This document shows positions 14,650 to 16,733 of a stretch of DNA of 16,733 nucleotides, one piece after another. Origin of the DNA: Dehalococcoidia bacterium UBA3254 (GTDB lineage Bacteria; Chloroflexota; Dehalococcoidia; Dehalococcoidales; UBA3254); the NCBI GenBank assembly GCA_002362735.1, contig DEUU01000383.1:1-16733 (forward strand). The letters run 5' to 3'. The first letter of the stretch is position 1, and each line of letters opens with the position of its first letter. The notes below the pieces were generated by a model, which was given only the letters and a program-made list of their open reading frames with translations, did not search any database and had not been told where the DNA came from. The position numbers and the translations under genes were made by a program.

Positions 14650-14659
14650 AAATTTCTAT

Positions 14660-15364
14660 TTAGCCAGCCTTCATCAGTTTTTTTAGCTGATCGACAGCGG
14701 GTGGTAATACTTTCCCAATCTCCTCTGAAAAGCGCAAATCGGCAATTGTGTCCAACGATGTTTCACCCTGATTAATGATTACCAGTTTAGCACCGTACTC
14801 CATTGCTAAACGCGGCATATCCGCCGCAGGATAGACTACCAGACTTGATCCAACTACAATGAAAAGATCGCAGTCCTGGGAATGTCTTATTGATTCCTCC
14901 AGATCTTTCTCGGGGAGAGACTGACCAAAATCTACCACACTCGAAACCATTCTACCGCCACAAACCGGACACGAAATCTGATCATCAAAATTATCCATCT
15001 TAAACTCACATTTGGAACAGCGTATTTTCGTCATATTACCGTGTAATTCGGCTAAATTTTCTTCGCGGATCCCGGATTTCAAGTGGAGGTTATCTACATT
15101 TTGGGTAATCAAAAATTTCAATTTGTGTAAATTCTGAAGTTCAAAAATCGCCAGATGCCCTTTATTAGGACTGGCGGACGACCAATCTCTCGTCGAAGAC
15201 ACGGGCAACCCCTTTTCTTTGCGTGTCCAGAGTCCATCCGGACCACGGAAGTCAGGTAGTCCGGACTCAGTACTGATTCCAGCCCCGGTAAATACTACCA
15301 GACGTTGAGATTCAAACATCCAACTGGCTAAAGTACTGATTCTCCGTTCTAACTCAGTCTCCAC
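14660..15364 (-). CDS. SIRT6-like (class IV) NAD-dependent protein deacylase
   Basis: 234 residues. Sirtuin motifs: GAGISTESGLPDFRG (27-41), TQNVDNLH (87-94), catalytic H108 in ELHGN, zinc Cys at 116, 119, 132 and 135, VVDFGQSLP (143-151) and GSSLVVYPA (172-180). NAD-dependent removal of acyl groups from lysine, or mono-ADP-ribosylation, is the family chemistry. Two features set it apart from the common CobB type: the short segment between the DFRG motif and the NAD loop (RDWSSASPNKGH), and DFGQSLPEKDLE, which resembles the SIRT6 region WEDSLPDRDL. That suggests the SIRT6/7 branch. GTG start at 15364 with GAGG 8 nt upstream; no in-frame ATG fits. It is 47 nt downstream of the MBL-fold gene and 10 nt upstream of PAC2 C. 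Confidence 0.92.
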   Translation of the reverse strand: METELERRISTLASWMFESQRLVVFTGAGISTESGLPDFRGPDGLWTRKEKGLPVSSTRDWSSASPNKGHLAIFELQNLHKLKFLITQNVDNLHLKSGIREENLAELHGNMTKIRCSKCEFKMDNFDDQISCPVCGGRMVSSVVDFGQSLPEKDLEESIRHSQDCDLFIVVGSSLVVYPAADMPRLAMEYGAKLVIINQGETSLDTIADLRFSEEIGKVLPPAVDQLKKLMKAG

Positions 15365-15411
15365 CTTTCATTCCTCGAATTAAGTGTTTGATTACTTTTT
15401 ATAAAAAAATT

Positions 15412-16089
15412 CTAAAACCAAATATTCATTTTCAGGAATTCGAAATTCTTTTTAACAAGGTCCCTGCCCTGAATCACACCAGGATGGTCGTAAGGATGCC
15501 CGCAGAGAAGGTATTCTACATCCAATTTCGATAGCCTATCAATACTGCTCTTCAAAAGACCTGGATCCCCCCCCGGTAAATCCACTCTTCCAGTATTGCG
15601 GAAAAAGATAACATCACCAACTGCAAGCGCCTTCTTTTCAGGCCAGTAGATGGATACCTCTCCAGGGGAATGTCCCGGTGTACTATAGACCTCAAGTTTG
15701 GCTTTGACCATCTGATCAATTGTGAGGTCACCTTCTTCTAAAAATAAATCCACCTTCCCTCCGCCGAACATTTTATAGCTGGGTCCGTCTTCTTTACCCA
15801 GGGCAATCAATGCGTTACTTTTCTCTTTGAATTTTTTCGCCGATTCCATATGGTCTGGATGAGCATGGGTCAAGAAAACTAAACCGATATCTTCAATTTT
15901 TAAACTATCTCCGACGATTTCACGATTCAACATCTCAAAAGCAGGTTCGTGAAAATAAGGAGTCACAATATGTCCTGGATCGATGATAATGTGTTTGTTT
16001 TGTGCCAAAACATTGGCAAAAAGATACGTATTGCAATTATTATCATTTCCTTTCCATGTATAAGCATACAGGTTCTCCGTTAGCTTCAT
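15412..16089 (-). CDS. MBL-fold metallo-hydrolase, glyoxalase II-like
   Basis: 225 residues, cytoplasmic. The dinuclear metal site is complete: H75-x-H77-x-D79-H80 (THAHPDH), H140 (TPGHSPG), D159 (VGDVIF) and H198 (CGHPYD). The fold and length fit the glyoxalase II/hydroxyacylglutathione hydrolase branch of the metallo-beta-lactamase superfamily, so a thioester or lactone hydrolase role is possible, but the family is very broad. ATG at 16089 with GGGAG 7 nt upstream. First gene of the unit MBL > sirtuin > PAC2, with a strong promoter 33-61 nt upstream. An acyl-thioester hydrolase beside a deacylase could both act on reactive acyl groups; this is inference from context only. Confidence 0.9.
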   Translation of the reverse strand: MKLTENLYAYTWKGNDNNCNTYLFANVLAQNKHIIIDPGHIVTPYFHEPAFEMLNREIVGDSLKIEDIGLVFLTHAHPDHMESAKKFKEKSNALIALGKEDGPSYKMFGGGKVDLFLEEGDLTIDQMVKAKLEVYSTPGHSPGEVSIYWPEKKALAVGDVIFFRNTGRVDLPGGDPGLLKSSIDRLSKLDVEYLLCGHPYDHPGVIQGRDLVKKNFEFLKMNIWF

Positions 16090-16121
16090 GAATTCACTCC
16101 CAAATTATGTATTTAAGATTA

Positions 16122-16150
16122 ATCATATCCTAGGTTAATGGATTTCTCAA
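16122..16150 (-). promoter_or_regulatory. Promoter of the MBL-sirtuin-PAC2 unit
   Basis: On the minus strand TTGAGA (16150-16145, 5/6) is 17 bp from TATGAT (16127-16122, 5/6), the best promoter match in the window. The leader is about 26 nt and ends with a strong GGGAG box. Confidence 0.62.
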
Positions 16151-16333
16151 ATATTACTACGCTCTTTGATCTGGCTCTGGTCTAATACATGCATACAGCT
16201 GTCATACTGCGTGTTTATATTCTTCATTTTATCATGCCTGGCATAGCTTATATCAATGACCCTTAGTCTTAATGTTAGGTTAACTTGTACATAATCAATC
16301 GTAATAATGGTACTTATATTGTTTGAATATTTA
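16151..16333. other. Divergent intergenic region without a recognisable gene
   Basis: The gap of 299 nt between the divergent genes at 16089 and 16389 holds the two promoters and otherwise only AT-rich DNA. An octamer TAGGTTAA occurs twice (16131-16138 and 16275-16282); the first copy lies in the spacer of the MBL promoter. No convincing gene or hairpin was seen. Confidence 0.5.
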
Positions 16334-16342
16334 TGATATAAT
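16314..16342 (+). promoter_or_regulatory. Extended -10 promoter of the YgjP-like gene
   Basis: TGATATAAT (16334-16342) is an extended -10 with a perfect TATAAT. A weak TTATAT (16314-16319) is 17 bp upstream. The start near 16349 leaves a leader of about 40 nt with GGGAGA 8 nt before the ATG. Confidence 0.5.
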
Positions 16343-16388
16343 GTCTTAGTTTTGTTACGTATTTTAATGGACAAGGGAGAGTGAATTT

Positions 16389-16733
16389 ATGTATAATGGT
16401 CTCCATAAAGATACGATGAAAAGTCAGATGCTTGCACAACCGACTCTGATTGGAAGATATGATATCGATCTTCTCGGAGAAAAAATATCATATACACTGA
16501 AGCGCAGTACCCGAGCAAAGCTGATATGGTTGGACATTAAACGACAATCCGGTCTTACCGTCACCATCCCACATAATTATTCTATTCGGGACCTACCTGA
16601 CTACCTAAACTCCAATTCACAATGGATACTGCGCAATTTCTCCAAATACTGCAATGATGTTTCAGCTTCTCCCGTTAACCCTGTTCGCCAATCCCATACA
16701 ATCTCCTACCTCGGAAAAACCCTCAACAAGTGA
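16389..16733 (+). pseudogene. YgjP/DUF45-like metallopeptidase gene, stops before the HExxH site
   Basis: 114 codons, ATG at 16389 with GGGAGA 8 nt upstream. The N-terminal half has the pattern of the YgjP-like (DUF45, M48-related) family: YTLKRSTRAKLIWLDIK, GLTVTIPHNYSIRDLPDYL and WILRNFSKY, followed by YLGKTL, the usual strand just before the catalytic half. A TGA then ends the frame at the last base of the window, whereas family members usually run to about 220-250 residues with an HExxH zinc motif. The gene is therefore broken, or its second half continues in another frame beyond the window. A genuine short protein is less likely. The divergent promoter arrangement with the MBL unit is intact. 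Confidence 0.6.

Noticed and set aside
16147..16374. 75-codon minus-strand ORF in the divergent gap
   Set aside because: No family pattern or ribosome site, composition of AT-rich intergenic DNA, and it covers both promoters.
1..16733. Search for CRISPR arrays, IS elements, integrases and att repeats
   Set aside because: No regularly spaced direct repeats, transposase/integrase motifs or flanking duplications were seen; the tRNA has no duplicated 3' end in the window.

Overview
This is a bacterial chromosomal window of moderate to low GC with short intergenic gaps. Gene families point to Chloroflexota, probably close to Dehalococcoidia: an archaeal-type aspartate-semialdehyde dehydrogenase, an OxlT-like MFS carrier, several PAC2-family proteins, a toroid protein of the kind often mislabelled 'NifH' in that group, and a geranylgeranyl-reductase-like flavoprotein. 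This placement is inference from family content. There is no rRNA, integrase, transposase or CRISPR array.

Left part (1-5760), all on the minus strand. A secreted GH5 glycoside hydrolase runs off the left edge. Its 585 visible codons carry a membrane/signal segment, a GH5 catalytic domain with a small beta-rich module inserted just after the acid/base Glu, and a DUF2341 domain. Next come tRNA-Arg(TCT), a SnoaL-like small protein co-directional with a sigma-70 factor upstream of it, and two paralogous NarL/LuxR response regulators with no histidine kinase nearby.

Centre (5760-10870). Plus-strand asd (lysine/threonine/methionine branch) and an MFS carrier are followed by a minus-strand geranylgeranyl-reductase-family flavoprotein and an alpha-alpha toroid (prenyltransferase/squalene-cyclase-like fold) protein, each apparently transcribed separately.

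Right part (10870-16733). Two PAC2 genes form one minus-strand unit. A third PAC2 gene ends a second minus-strand unit, MBL-fold hydrolase > SIRT6-like sirtuin > PAC2, which has a good promoter and a good terminator. Between the units is a decayed patch. An N-terminal stump of a creatininase-family gene (+) and a frameshifted N-terminal stump of an MprF/LPG-synthetase-like membrane protein (-) meet stop codon to stop codon. Beside them sits a 54-residue zinc-ribbon gene that is short enough to be missed by ORF calling. The window ends in a plus-strand YgjP/DUF45-like reading frame that stops at 114 codons, before the expected HExxH metal site.

The most unusual points are the PAC2/sirtuin/MBL unit and the three PAC2 paralogues, the sigma factor next to a free-standing SnoaL domain, the domain inserted in the GH5 barrel, the kinase-less regulator pair with repeated TACGTA-like sites, and the two gene stumps joined head to head.
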